A stretch of DNA of 64,000 bases, taken from CAIKZZ01 sp035604595 (GTDB lineage: Bacteria; Pseudomonadota; Gammaproteobacteria; Steroidobacterales; Steroidobacteraceae). The stretch covers positions 38,766-102,765 of the forward strand of contig DATNIE010000021.1 of the NCBI GenBank assembly GCA_035604595.1. The letters are read 5' to 3'. Positions 26,326 to 35,448 of this stretch are shown one piece after another. The notes under the pieces were generated by a model. That model was given only the letters and a program-made list of their open reading frames with translations. It searched no databases and was not told where the DNA came from. How positions within the stretch are numbered: position 1 is the stretch's first letter; every line of letters begins with the position of its first letter. The position numbers were made by a program, and so were the translations under genes.

Positions 26326-26891
26326 GTCAGGCGATGTCGCAGTCACCGAGCCTCCGCGAACTTCGCGACCGGCCCTTCGAACTGCTACGTGAGCTCGAGC
26401 GGCGCTGCCGCGCGGCGGCCGGGGGCCGCGACGACTCGGAGGGGCGCGAGTGGGTCGGCGTCGCTTTCCGGCTCGGGGCCGAGAGCTTCCTGGTCGCTCG
26501 GGAGGAAACTCGCGAGGTGATGTCGTTGCCCTCGAGCCTGACCCGAGTGCCGGGCGCGCGCGCCTGGATCCGCGGGCTCGCAAACGTCCGCGGACAGCTG
26601 CTGCCGGTCATCGATCTGCGCCAGTACCTCGGCAGCGGCACGACGAGTCCGGGACGCAACGTCAGGGTTCTGGTGGTAAACCACCGCGACATCCCGGCGG
26701 GGCTGCTCGTCGATGAGGTGCTGGGGTTCCGGCGCTTCGCGGATGGCGAGTTTGAAGCGACTCCGCCGCCGACGCTGGTGCGCTGCGAACGCTATCTGGC
26801 CGGTGCGTTTCGCCGCGACGGCGAGACCTGGCCGGTGCTGAGCCTGAAGCTGTTGGTTGAGAGTCCGAGTTTCCTGCAGGCCGCGTCCTGA
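26322..26891 (+). CDS. pilI: CheW-like adaptor PilI
   Basis: The protein has 189 residues from GTG 26322, overlapping the pilH stop; ATG 26334 is an alternative. The CheW fold (about 45-180) shows VAFRLGAESFLVAREETREVM, RGLANVRGQLLPVIDLRQYL and VLVVNHRDIPAGLLVDEVLGFRRF. It should couple the PilJ receptor to the kinase ChpA. Its position between pilH and pilJ supports the name. Confidence 0.92.
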   Translation: MSQAMSQSPSLRELRDRPFELLRELERRCRAAAGGRDDSEGREWVGVAFRLGAESFLVAREETREVMSLPSSLTRVPGARAWIRGLANVRGQLLPVIDLRQYLGSGTTSPGRNVRVLVVNHRDIPAGLLVDEVLGFRRFADGEFEATPPPTLVRCERYLAGAFRRDGETWPVLSLKLLVESPSFLQAAS

Positions 26892-26937
26892 GCGCGGTGT
26901 GCGCCCGCGGCGCCGCGGCGGGCCGGAGTACAGAACG

Positions 26938-28365
26938 ATGAATTCGATGGTCGAAAACGACAGGGCGATCGCCCGGCTGCCGAAGCTGCTGGTGCTGGCA
27001 CTGGCGGCCGCCGTGCTCGCGGCGCTGGTCATGCTGCTCGCGGCGCTCGGTCTCGCCGGATTCGCCGGCGAGGTCGGGCTCGGCGGCCTGGTCGGGCCCG
27101 CCGGCAGCCCGGCGATCGTGTTCGCCTGCGCGAGCGCGGCCGCGCTCGGACTCATGGCCGTGGTGGCGACACTCGGCGCGCTGCTGGCCAATACCAAGGC
27201 CACGAAGCTGCGCGCGACGGCGCGGCACCAGGCGGTGCAGAGCGAGCGCAACCAGGAAGCCATCCTGCGCCTGCTCGACGAACTGTCGAGCCTGGCCGAT
27301 GGCGACCTGACGGTGCAGGCAACGGTCACCGAGGACATCACCGGAGCGATCGCCGACTCGATCAATTACGCCATCGAGGCGCTGCGCGAGCTGGTCACGA
27401 CGATCAACGCCTCGGCCATCTCGCTCGATGCCGCCGCCAAGTCGACCCAGGCTGCCGCCGCCCACCTTGCCAAAGCGAGCGCCGGCCAGTCGAAGCAGGT
27501 GTCTTCCGCCACGGAGTCGGTGGCCGAGATGGCCGCCTCGATCGAAGAAGTCTCGGGCAACGCCGAACGCTGCGCCGACGTTGTGCGCCATTCGGTCGAC
27601 GTCGCTCACAAGGGTGGCGATGCTGTCCGCCGCACAATAGACGGCATGAACGCGATCCGCGAGACGATCCAGGAGACCTCCAAGCGCATCAAGCGGCTCG
27701 GCGAGAGCTCGCAGGAGATCGGCAACATCGTCGAACTGATCAACGATATCGCGGAGCAGACCAACATTCTTGCCCTCAACGCCTCGATCCAGGCATCGAT
27801 GGCCGGCGAGGCCGGCCGGGGCTTTGCCGTGGTCGCCGATGAGGTGCAGCGCCTCGCCGAGCGTGCGGCCAACGCTACCAAGCAGATCGAGGTGCTGGTG
27901 CGCACGATCCAGGCAGACACCAACGAGGCGGTGGTATCGATGGAGCGCAGCACGACCGACGTCGTGGGCGGCGCGTTGTTGGCGGAAAACGCCGGCGCGG
28001 CGCTCGAGGAAATCGAGCAGGTGTCGCACCAGATCGCGAGCCTGATGCAGAACATTTCGGCCAGCGCCCGCCAACAGGCAGCCGTGTCGGCCAGCATCTC
28101 GCGGAGCATGCAGGTACTGCGCGAGATCAGCACCCAGACGGCCGAAGGCACGACCGGCATGTCGCAGTCGATCGGCAAGCTCGCTGATCTCTCGGCCCAG
28201 CTGCGCAAGTCGGTCTCCGGGTTCCGGCTGCCGGAGCTACCGGCGGCGGCGGCCGTGGCGACGCAGAAGCTCAAGCTCCCGAAGCGGCTGCCACCAGAGG
28301 AGCCCGCCTTCCCCGAGGCGCCGGAGCTGGCCCAGGCGCGCAAGGCCGGCGGCGCGAAGGCCTGA
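26938..28365 (+). CDS. pilJ: PilJ-like methyl-accepting chemoreceptor with a reduced periplasmic region
   Basis: The protein has 475 residues, against about 680 for Pseudomonas PilJ. Two hydrophobic segments near residues 14-44 and 61-88 are separated by only about 15-20 residues, so the two PilJ periplasmic sensor modules are missing. A HAMP-like stretch (about 115-150) precedes a full cytoplasmic signalling coiled coil with the hairpin tip IAEQTNILALNASIQASMAG near 270. A Pro/Ala-rich tail follows. Signals would have to come from the membrane, the HAMP region or a partner. It lies 46 nt after pilI and 3 nt before chpA. Confidence 0.88.
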   Translation: MNSMVENDRAIARLPKLLVLALAAAVLAALVMLLAALGLAGFAGEVGLGGLVGPAGSPAIVFACASAAALGLMAVVATLGALLANTKATKLRATARHQAVQSERNQEAILRLLDELSSLADGDLTVQATVTEDITGAIADSINYAIEALRELVTTINASAISLDAAAKSTQAAAAHLAKASAGQSKQVSSATESVAEMAASIEEVSGNAERCADVVRHSVDVAHKGGDAVRRTIDGMNAIRETIQETSKRIKRLGESSQEIGNIVELINDIAEQTNILALNASIQASMAGEAGRGFAVVADEVQRLAERAANATKQIEVLVRTIQADTNEAVVSMERSTTDVVGGALLAENAGAALEEIEQVSHQIASLMQNISASARQQAAVSASISRSMQVLREISTQTAEGTTGMSQSIGKLADLSAQLRKSVSGFRLPELPAAAAVATQKLKLPKRLPPEEPAFPEAPELAQARKAGGAKA

Positions 28366-28368
28366 CAC

Positions 28369-31300
28369 ATGGCGGAGATGGCCGAACAGACCCTGCACAT
28401 CGTCGCCGCCGAACTCGCGGCGACCCTCGGCGAGGCGCGCGCCGCGCTCGAGGCATATGGCGAGCGCGACGGCGATCCGGCACTGCTCACCAAGTGCGCC
28501 GCGAGCCTGCATGAAGTTCACGGCGCGCTGCGGCTGGCCGAAGTCTACGGCGCGGCGATGCTTGCCGAGGAGATGGAACAGGTCGCCCGCTACCTGATCG
28601 AAAGCTCGCGCGACAACCGCAACCAGCCGGAGAGCCTCGACGCGCTGATGCGCGCGATGGTGCAGCTACCGGCGTACCTGGAACGTGTGCTGGGCGGCGG
28701 CCGCGATCTCGCCCTCGTGTTGCTGCCGCTGCTCAACGACCTGCGGGCGGTGCGCGGCAATGCGCTGCTGTCGGAAGGCACGTTGCTGCTGCTGAACCTG
28801 ACCTCCGATCGCCAGCCGCGACCGGCGCCGCCGGACGCGGAGCCGGCCACGGTCGTACAGTGGGCCCGACGCCTGCGGCCGCGGTTCCAGACGGGGCTCC
28901 TCGGCTGGATCCGCGACCGGCACCCGGGCAAGCATCTCGAGATGCTGTCCGAAGTCGCTGAACGCCTCGAACAGGTAGCGACCAGGCAACCCGTGTTCCA
29001 GCTGTGGTGGGTCGTCGCGGCCGTCATCGAAGCGCTGCGTGAAGGCGGACTCGAAGGCACCGCGACGATCAAGCGCCTGCTCGGCCAGGCCGATCGGGAA
29101 CTCAAGAAGCTCTACGAGACGGGCGAGCCGCGGTATGCCGAGACCCCGCCGCTCGACCTGCTGAACAACCTGTTGTACTACCTCGCGCGCGCCACCAGCG
29201 CCGGACCGCGCACGGTCGCGGTGCGCGCATCGTTCAAGCTGCACGACCTGATGCCGGTCTCCGAGCAGGTCGAGCAGGAGCGCGAGAGTCTGTCGGCCCC
29301 GTCCATCAAGCTGATGCAGACCGTCGGGGCGGCGATCAAGGAGGACCTGTCGCGGGTCAAGGACGTTCTCGACATCTTCGTACGCAAGGGCGGAGCACAG
29401 GTCGAGGAGCTTGGCGTTCAGATCGAGATGCTGCGCAAGATCAGCGACACGCTGGGCGTTCTCGGACTCGGGGGACTGCGCAGCAATGTGCAGGCGCAGA
29501 TTCAGCGGCTGCAGGACATCGTCAGCAAGCGGGCTGCGCCCAACGACACGGTGCTGGTCGACATTGCGGCCACACTGATCAGCGTCGAGGACAATCTCGA
29601 CGCGCAGCTGGTGCGCCTGATCATGCCCAAGGGCGCCGACGAGCGCGACGCCGAGTTTCTGCCGGTGCAACACGCGGTGCTCCGCGAGTGCATCGTCAAC
29701 CTCGCCCGCGTCAAGGAAGCGATTGCCGCCGTTGTCGCCAGGCACGAGCCGTCCGGCGCGGACCAGGTTCCGCAGTTGCTGCGCGGCATAACGGCCGGAC
29801 TGCTGCTGCTCGGTCGGTCGCGGGCGGTCGCGACCTTCGAGGCGATCAGCAATCGCATCAGTGAGATGCTGGTCCCGAATCGTCCAATCGCGCGCGGACC
29901 CCTCGACCGGCTGGCCGACGCAATCGTCTCGATCGAGTACTACATGGAGACGCTGCAGAGCGGGCGCAGCGATCCGTGGTACATGCTCGACAATGCCGAC
30001 GCGTGCCTCAAGGCACTCAGTGACGGAGCGGCGTTCGGACCGCTGCCGGAGGATGTCGGCGAGCCCGCTGTCGGCCAGACTCACGCGGTCACGGTGCGCG
30101 TGGATGAAACGCCGGCCGCCGGCTTCGAGGCGCAAAAGACCGAGGTCCTGCCGCGGCTGACCGAAGTCGCGGCACTGCCCGCGGCGGCTCCGGATCCGGA
30201 GCTCGTGACGCTGTTCATCGAGGAGGCGCGCGAGGAGATCGCCAGGATCAACGAGTTGTTCCCGCGCTGGGACGACAATCCCCTCGACCAGGATGCGCTG
30301 ATCCGCGTGCGGCGGTCGTTCCATACGCTGAAGGGCAGCGGCAGGATGGTCGGCGCGCGCCAGATCGGCGAGTTTGGCTGGGCGATAGAGACGCTGCTCA
30401 ACCGGCTGATCAACGGCACGCTGTTGCGCACGCCGGGCATGCTCGCGATGCTGCGCGAGGCTGTGACCGTGCTGCCGCAGCTGGTCGACCAGCTCGAGAC
30501 CGGTCGTGCCCCGCCCGCGGAGGCGGGTCTGCTGATCGGTCGGGCGCACGCCTATGCCGAAGGCCGCGACGTCGAGCAGGCGCTGGCACCCCGGCCCGAG
30601 CCGACGGCACCGGCCGCCCCGGCAACCTCACCGCCACCTGCCGCCGGCGCACCGGAACCGTTATTCGCGCCGCCCCCGAGCCCTGACAGGCCGGAAGTCA
30701 AGTCGATGATTGCGACCGACGTGCTGATGAGCGTCGTGGCGACAGGGCCCGCGCAGCCAGCGGGCGCGCCGGTCGCGGGCGGTGCGCCGCTCGAGGTTCC
30801 GTCGCGATTCGTGCGCGTCGAGGCGGAGGCGTCGCGGCAGGGGGCGCATGAGGCGCGGGTCCCGCCACCGCCACCGAGCACCTCGGACTTTTCGATGACG
30901 CCGCACGACCTGACGGCGGCCAGCGCCGATCCGAAGGCGAAGTCGATGATTGCGACCGATGTGATTGTGAGCTTCGGGGCGGCAGCCCCGACGCCGCCAT
31001 CGGCCGCGCCGGCCGCCGGCGGCCCGGTGCTCGAGGTTCCGTCGCGATTCGTGCGCGCCGAAGAGGAGCCGTCGAGGCAGGGAGCGCGTGAGGCGCAGCT
31101 CCCGCCACCACCGCCGCCGAGCGGGTCGGAGTTCTCGGTGACGCCGCAGGACCTGGCGGCGGCCAGCGCTGATCCGATGCTCGTCGACATCTATCGCGGT
31201 GAGGTGTCCAGCCACCTCGCCGCCGTGCGCCAGTTCCTCGACGCCTGCGCCGGGCGCTTCGCGCCGTTCGTGGTGACCGAGGCACTGCACCGCGCCTGCC

Positions 31301-34300
31301 ATACGCTGGCCGGTGCGTCCAAGATGGCGGAGGCCCGCCAGGGCATCAAACTGGCCGAGCCGCTCAATCTTTACATCCGCAAGCTCCATGACCACGGCAT
31401 GGGGCTTCCGGAAGCGGGCCGGCGCGTGCTTGCCGACATCGTCGCGGAGATGGAACACGTCGCGGAGCACTTCGACGAGGCGTCGCAGTTCTTCACGGCT
31501 CACGCTGACCTGCTGGCGCGGCTCAATTGGCTCGACGCGGACGCCGACCGCGAGATCGCGACGCGCGGCCTGCCCGATGTCGCCGAGGGGAAAGAGTCAG
31601 GCGCAGCGCCTGCGGCCGGCGGCGATCTGCTCGGAGCGGACGAGATGATGGCGCGGCACGCCGCGGACACACCGTCGGCGGCGCCGCGTCGCCCACCGGC
31701 CGAGGCGCATGCGGCCGACGACTTCGATGCCGAGATCGCCGTGATCTTCAGCGAGGAAGCGACCGAACTGCTGGAGATAGCCGAACGCGCATTCGCGGCA
31801 TTTCGTGCCGATGCCCGCGATGCGCTCAGGGTGACCGAGCTCAAGCGCGTGCTGCACACGCTGAAAGGCGGTGCCCGGATGGCCGGTGTCACGGCCATGG
31901 GCGACCTCGCGCACGAGCTGGAATCGCTGTTGACGCAGAGCGAAGCGGGCGGTGCCGCTGGCGACCGGCGCACGGTGGAGGTGATGCAGGCGAGCTTAGA
32001 TGAGCTGAGCCGGATGCGCGACACGGTCAGCACCGGCCGGCAGGTCGTGCCCGCGCGCGATCTTGTGACGCGGATTCGCGCCCTGGCGCGCGGCCTGATC
32101 GGGCCGCCGGTGCTGAAGAGCGGCGCGGTGGAACAGCCGCTGCCGGCGCCGGCCGCGCCGCCCCCGGAGGCGCCCGCGTTCGCCCCGCCGCCGGTCGTAC
32201 GGGACATCGCCGCGACCGGACGGGTCCAGGCGCTCGTGATGCCGTCGGTGGCACAAGCCCCGGCGCCGATGGCGACGCCGGACGTTCCTGCCGTCAGCGC
32301 CGTCGAGCTGGCCGCGATCCCCGACACTCCGTCAGCCGGCGTCACCGCAGCTGCCGCGGTCCCGGAAATTCCCGCCCAGGGTGCGCCCGAGGCACCGCCA
32401 ACTCCGCCTGCCGAGCCGCCGGCCGAGGAGCGGGCGGCGACCATGATCGGGGAGGCGTCGATGTCGATGACCTCCGAGTCGCTCGCGTTGCAGCGCGCCT
32501 TCGAGGAATCGCGCTCGATCGCGCTGCCACCCGGCCGCGAGCCGGCGGGGCCGCAGGACCGCCCGGAACTGGCCCGAGTCGACGCAGAGCTGCTCGACAG
32601 CCTGTTGAACAGTGCCGGTGAAGTCAGCATCTACCGCGCGCGCCTGGAGCAGCAGTTCGCGTCGGTCGAGTTCAATCTCGCGGAACTGAACCGCGTCGTG
32701 CAGCGGCTCAAGGAGCAGCTGCGCAACCTCGAACTCGAGACCGAGGCACAGATCCTGCACCGCCACGACGATGGCCGGCGCCGCGACGACTTCGATCCGC
32801 TCGAGATGGACCGCTACTCCTCGCTGCAGCAGTTCTCGCGCGCGCTGGCCGAATCGACCAGCGACGTCGCCAGCGTGCAGAGCCTGCTTGAGAGCCAGAC
32901 GCGCGAAGCGCAGAACCTGCTGATGCAGCAGGCGCGCGTCGTCACCGACCTGCAGAACGGCCTGATGCGTACGCGGATGGTGCCGTTCCAGCGCCACGTC
33001 GCGCGTCTGACACGAATCGTGCGCCAGGTAGCCGCCGAGACCGGCCGCAAGGTGGATCTCATCGTCACCGGTGCCGCCGGCGAGCTCGATCGCCAGGTGC
33101 TGGAACGCATGCTGCCGCCTCTCGAGCACATGCTGAGGAATGCCGTCGTGCACGGCATCGAGGCCCCGGCCGAGCGTGCGGCGCTCGGCAAGCCGGAGGC
33201 GGGCCGGATCGAGGTGTCGCTGCGCCGTGAAGGCGCCGAGGTCGTCATCGCCGTGAACGACGATGGCCGCGGCATGAATCTGCGCGCGATCCGCGACAAG
33301 GCGCTGGCGCTCGGCCACATACAGCCGCGCCAGACGTTGTCCGACCAGGAAGCGATGCAGCTGATCCTCGAGCCGGGCTTTTCGACCGCCAGCACTGTCA
33401 CCCAGGCTGCCGGGCGCGGCGTCGGCATGGATGTGGTCTCGACCGAGATCAAGCGTCTGGGCGGGGCGCTGCAGATGGACACGGCACTCGGCAAGGGCAC
33501 GCGGTTCACGATCCGGCTGCCGTTCACGCTCGCGATCTCACAGGCGCTGATCGTGCGCACTGACGATGAACTGTATGCTTTGCCGCTGCCGACCGTCGAG
33601 GGCGTCGTGCGGCTGCCCCGCGCCGACGTCCAGCGGTACCTGGCGGAGGACGCGCCGGGATTTGAGTACGGCGGCCAGCGGTACCGCTTCCAGCATCTCG
33701 GCAGCTTCATCGGTGGCAGGCAGGCGCAGCTGCCGGACAACGACGCGCCGGTACCGGTCGTGCTGATTCGCGCCGGCGACAGCTCGACTGCGCTGGTCAC
33801 CGACGAGCTGGTGGGCAGCCGCGAGATCGTGGTCAAGAACGTCGGTCCCCAGGTATCGGGGATTCGCGGGATCGCGGGTGCGACGATGCTCGGTGACGGA
33901 CGGATCGTCATCATCCTCGACATGGGATCCCTGGTGCGCGGTGACTGGCGCGCGCGGCCGGTCGCCGAGGGTGAGCGCACGGATCGGCGCATCTTCGCAC
34001 TCGTCGTCGACGACTCGATCACTGTGCGCCGCGTCACGCAGCGGCTGCTCGAACGAAACGGCATGCGCGTGATGACCGCGAAGGACGGGATCGACGCACT
34101 CTCGATGCTGCAGGACCACGTACCGGACGTGATCTTGCTGGACATCGAAATGCCGCGGATGGACGGCTACGAGGTCGCGGCGCAGGTGCGCGCCGACGAG
34201 CGGCTCAAGAACGTACCGATCGTGATGATTACCTCGCGCGTCGGCGAGAAGCACCGTGCACGGGCCATCGAGCTCGGCGTCAATGAGTATCTCGGCAAAC

Positions 34301-34368
34301 CGTACCAGGAGAATCAGCTGCTCGATGCGATAGAGCCGCTGGTTAACCGCCGCCAGGAGGCCGTATGA
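28369..34368 (+). CDS. chpA: ChpA hybrid chemotaxis histidine kinase with several Hpt domains
   Basis: At 1999 residues this is the largest gene here. The N-terminal 600 residues are helical and hold an Hpt-like module (SLHEVHGAL near 47). Clear Hpt modules follow: FHTLKGSGRM (His 652), CHTLAGASKM (His 978) and LHTLKGGARM (His 1163). Pro/Ala-rich linkers separate them, and one is duplicated. A CheA dimerisation helix pair lies near 1408-1500, then the GHKL ATPase (LRNAVVHGIE about 1590-1600, DDGRGM about 1630, GRGVGMDVV about 1683). A CheW-like domain covers about 1720-1860 and a receiver domain about 1875-1995, with phospho-acceptor Asp 1925. It has fewer Hpt modules than P. aeruginosa ChpA. 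It controls type IV pilus activity through PilG and PilH. Confidence 0.95.
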   Translation: MAEMAEQTLHIVAAELAATLGEARAALEAYGERDGDPALLTKCAASLHEVHGALRLAEVYGAAMLAEEMEQVARYLIESSRDNRNQPESLDALMRAMVQLPAYLERVLGGGRDLALVLLPLLNDLRAVRGNALLSEGTLLLLNLTSDRQPRPAPPDAEPATVVQWARRLRPRFQTGLLGWIRDRHPGKHLEMLSEVAERLEQVATRQPVFQLWWVVAAVIEALREGGLEGTATIKRLLGQADRELKKLYETGEPRYAETPPLDLLNNLLYYLARATSAGPRTVAVRASFKLHDLMPVSEQVEQERESLSAPSIKLMQTVGAAIKEDLSRVKDVLDIFVRKGGAQVEELGVQIEMLRKISDTLGVLGLGGLRSNVQAQIQRLQDIVSKRAAPNDTVLVDIAATLISVEDNLDAQLVRLIMPKGADERDAEFLPVQHAVLRECIVNLARVKEAIAAVVARHEPSGADQVPQLLRGITAGLLLLGRSRAVATFEAISNRISEMLVPNRPIARGPLDRLADAIVSIEYYMETLQSGRSDPWYMLDNADACLKALSDGAAFGPLPEDVGEPAVGQTHAVTVRVDETPAAGFEAQKTEVLPRLTEVAALPAAAPDPELVTLFIEEAREEIARINELFPRWDDNPLDQDALIRVRRSFHTLKGSGRMVGARQIGEFGWAIETLLNRLINGTLLRTPGMLAMLREAVTVLPQLVDQLETGRAPPAEAGLLIGRAHAYAEGRDVEQALAPRPEPTAPAAPATSPPPAAGAPEPLFAPPPSPDRPEVKSMIATDVLMSVVATGPAQPAGAPVAGGAPLEVPSRFVRVEAEASRQGAHEARVPPPPPSTSDFSMTPHDLTAASADPKAKSMIATDVIVSFGAAAPTPPSAAPAAGGPVLEVPSRFVRAEEEPSRQGAREAQLPPPPPPSGSEFSVTPQDLAAASADPMLVDIYRGEVSSHLAAVRQFLDACAGRFAPFVVTEALHRACHTLAGASKMAEARQGIKLAEPLNLYIRKLHDHGMGLPEAGRRVLADIVAEMEHVAEHFDEASQFFTAHADLLARLNWLDADADREIATRGLPDVAEGKESGAAPAAGGDLLGADEMMARHAADTPSAAPRRPPAEAHAADDFDAEIAVIFSEEATELLEIAERAFAAFRADARDALRVTELKRVLHTLKGGARMAGVTAMGDLAHELESLLTQSEAGGAAGDRRTVEVMQASLDELSRMRDTVSTGRQVVPARDLVTRIRALARGLIGPPVLKSGAVEQPLPAPAAPPPEAPAFAPPPVVRDIAATGRVQALVMPSVAQAPAPMATPDVPAVSAVELAAIPDTPSAGVTAAAAVPEIPAQGAPEAPPTPPAEPPAEERAATMIGEASMSMTSESLALQRAFEESRSIALPPGREPAGPQDRPELARVDAELLDSLLNSAGEVSIYRARLEQQFASVEFNLAELNRVVQRLKEQLRNLELETEAQILHRHDDGRRRDDFDPLEMDRYSSLQQFSRALAESTSDVASVQSLLESQTREAQNLLMQQARVVTDLQNGLMRTRMVPFQRHVARLTRIVRQVAAETGRKVDLIVTGAAGELDRQVLERMLPPLEHMLRNAVVHGIEAPAERAALGKPEAGRIEVSLRREGAEVVIAVNDDGRGMNLRAIRDKALALGHIQPRQTLSDQEAMQLILEPGFSTASTVTQAAGRGVGMDVVSTEIKRLGGALQMDTALGKGTRFTIRLPFTLAISQALIVRTDDELYALPLPTVEGVVRLPRADVQRYLAEDAPGFEYGGQRYRFQHLGSFIGGRQAQLPDNDAPVPVVLIRAGDSSTALVTDELVGSREIVVKNVGPQVSGIRGIAGATMLGDGRIVIILDMGSLVRGDWRARPVAEGERTDRRIFALVVDDSITVRRVTQRLLERNGMRVMTAKDGIDALSMLQDHVPDVILLDIEMPRMDGYEVAAQVRADERLKNVPIVMITSRVGEKHRARAIELGVNEYLGKPYQENQLLDAIEPLVNRRQEAV
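30700..31182 (+). repeat. Duplicated 240-bp linker segment inside chpA
   Basis: Two adjacent copies, from 30700 and 30940, encode 80- and 81-residue segments. Each starts KSMIATDV, passes LEVPSRFVR and SRQGA, has a PPPPP run and ends TAASADP or AAASADP. They lie between the second and third Hpt modules. The offset is exactly 240 nt at the start, and the second copy has gained one Pro codon. Confidence 0.9.
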
Positions 34369-34841
34369 GCGAGGCCGACAGCGCGGAGTTCTACGGGCTG
34401 CTGGTGCCGCTCGCGGACGAACGCCTGATCGTGCCGCGCGCCTGCGTAGCCGAGGTGGTCGCCTGGCAGGAGCCGACCCCGATGGACGGCGCGCCGTCGT
34501 GGTATGCGGGGACGGTCGCATGGAACGGGCGCAGCGTGCCGGTGATCTCCTTCGAGGGGACGCTCGGCCGCACCATGCCCGAGCCGAGCGGGCGCACCCG
34601 GATCGTCGTGCTCCACTGCCTCGGAACGCGCCTGCAGGTGGGCAACTTCGGCATCCTGACGCAAGGTTTTCCGCAACTCGTGCGCCTGAACCCCGACGTC
34701 GTCAAGCCCGATCCGACCCGTTCGTTCCCCGACAGAAGCCCAATTCTGTGCGCGCTGCGGATGGTGAACGAAACACCGCTCGTGCCCGACCTCGAATACC
34801 TCGAGGGCCTGATCGCTGACGAGACCTCGGTCGCTGCCTGA
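34365..34841 (+). CDS. chpC: CheW-like protein ChpC
   Basis: The protein has 158 residues and a CheW-like fold: EFYGLLVPLADERLIVPRACVAEVV, WYAGTVAWNGRSVPVISFEG and TRIVVLHCLGTRLQVGNFGIL. The start overlaps the chpA stop as ATGA. ChpC in P. aeruginosa follows chpB in the same operon and is an alternative adaptor. Here it comes straight after chpA, since chpB is absent. It is the last gene of the operon. Confidence 0.85.
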   Translation: MSEADSAEFYGLLVPLADERLIVPRACVAEVVAWQEPTPMDGAPSWYAGTVAWNGRSVPVISFEGTLGRTMPEPSGRTRIVVLHCLGTRLQVGNFGILTQGFPQLVRLNPDVVKPDPTRSFPDRSPILCALRMVNETPLVPDLEYLEGLIADETSVAA

Positions 34842-34905
34842 GCGGCCGCGAGGCCCGCCCGCGCGGTGCCGGATCCAAGAACGTACCGCCCGGCGCCAGG
34901 CTGCG

Positions 34906-35448
34906 TCAGTTCATCCAGGGCTGGCTTTCGAGGTCGTGCGCTTCCTGATTGCGCTGCTGGGCCCGCAGCGCGTCGGCCAGCACCCGGCCAGCCTGCGCGC
35001 GCGCGCTTTTGTCGCCGCTCGCGAGCGCGAGCGCCTTGCGGCCGCAGCCCTCGGCCTGATGCGCATCGTTCTCCGCCAGCCGCAGGCGCCCGAGCTCGAT
35101 CCACAGCAGCGGATTGGTCGGCTCGATCCTGAGCGCCCGGTCGAGGCTGGCGGACGCCCCAGGCAGGTCGCCGTGGGCGACCTGGGCGTGGGCCTGGGTG
35201 ACGAGCGAGCGGACGGCGGGCCCCAGCAGGTACTGGCGGGTCGGCGCGGGCGCCTGCTGGGCCGGGGCTTCGGCCGCGGGACTTGGCGTGATCGCGAGCG
35301 GCGCGCTCGCGCCGGGTGCGGCCGGCGGCACCGCGACCCGTGCGGGGGATTGCGGCTGGGGAGGACCTAACAGCGAGCAGCCGCCGAGCAGCGTCGCGGC
35401 GAGGAGCGCGGCCGCGAGGCGCGTCAGTGGATCGTGTTCTTGAGCCAT
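34906..35448 (-). CDS. Tetratricopeptide-repeat lipoprotein next to PBP1b
   Basis: The protein has 180 residues. The signal sequence ends LLGGC with Cys 24 as the lipidation site. A Pro/Ala-rich linker runs to about residue 68. Two or three TPR-like helical pairs follow: AQVAHGDLPGASASLDRALR, then PTNPLLWIELGRLRLAENDA. The frame is open further upstream, but ATG 35448 gives the lipoprotein signal. It overlaps the end of mrcB by 25 nt, as also seen in Pseudomonas, and may assist PBP1b or wall assembly. That role is inference. Confidence 0.78.
   Translation of the reverse strand: MAQEHDPLTRLAAALLAATLLGGCSLLGPPQPQSPARVAVPPAAPGASAPLAITPSPAAEAPAQQAPAPTRQYLLGPAVRSLVTQAHAQVAHGDLPGASASLDRALRIEPTNPLLWIELGRLRLAENDAHQAEGCGRKALALASGDKSARAQAGRVLADALRAQQRNQEAHDLESQPWMN

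Noticed and set aside
30600..31200. Proline-rich repeats of chpA as an assembly error
   Set aside because: The copies differ at many residues and by one codon, which points to an old duplication rather than a collapsed or expanded assembly.
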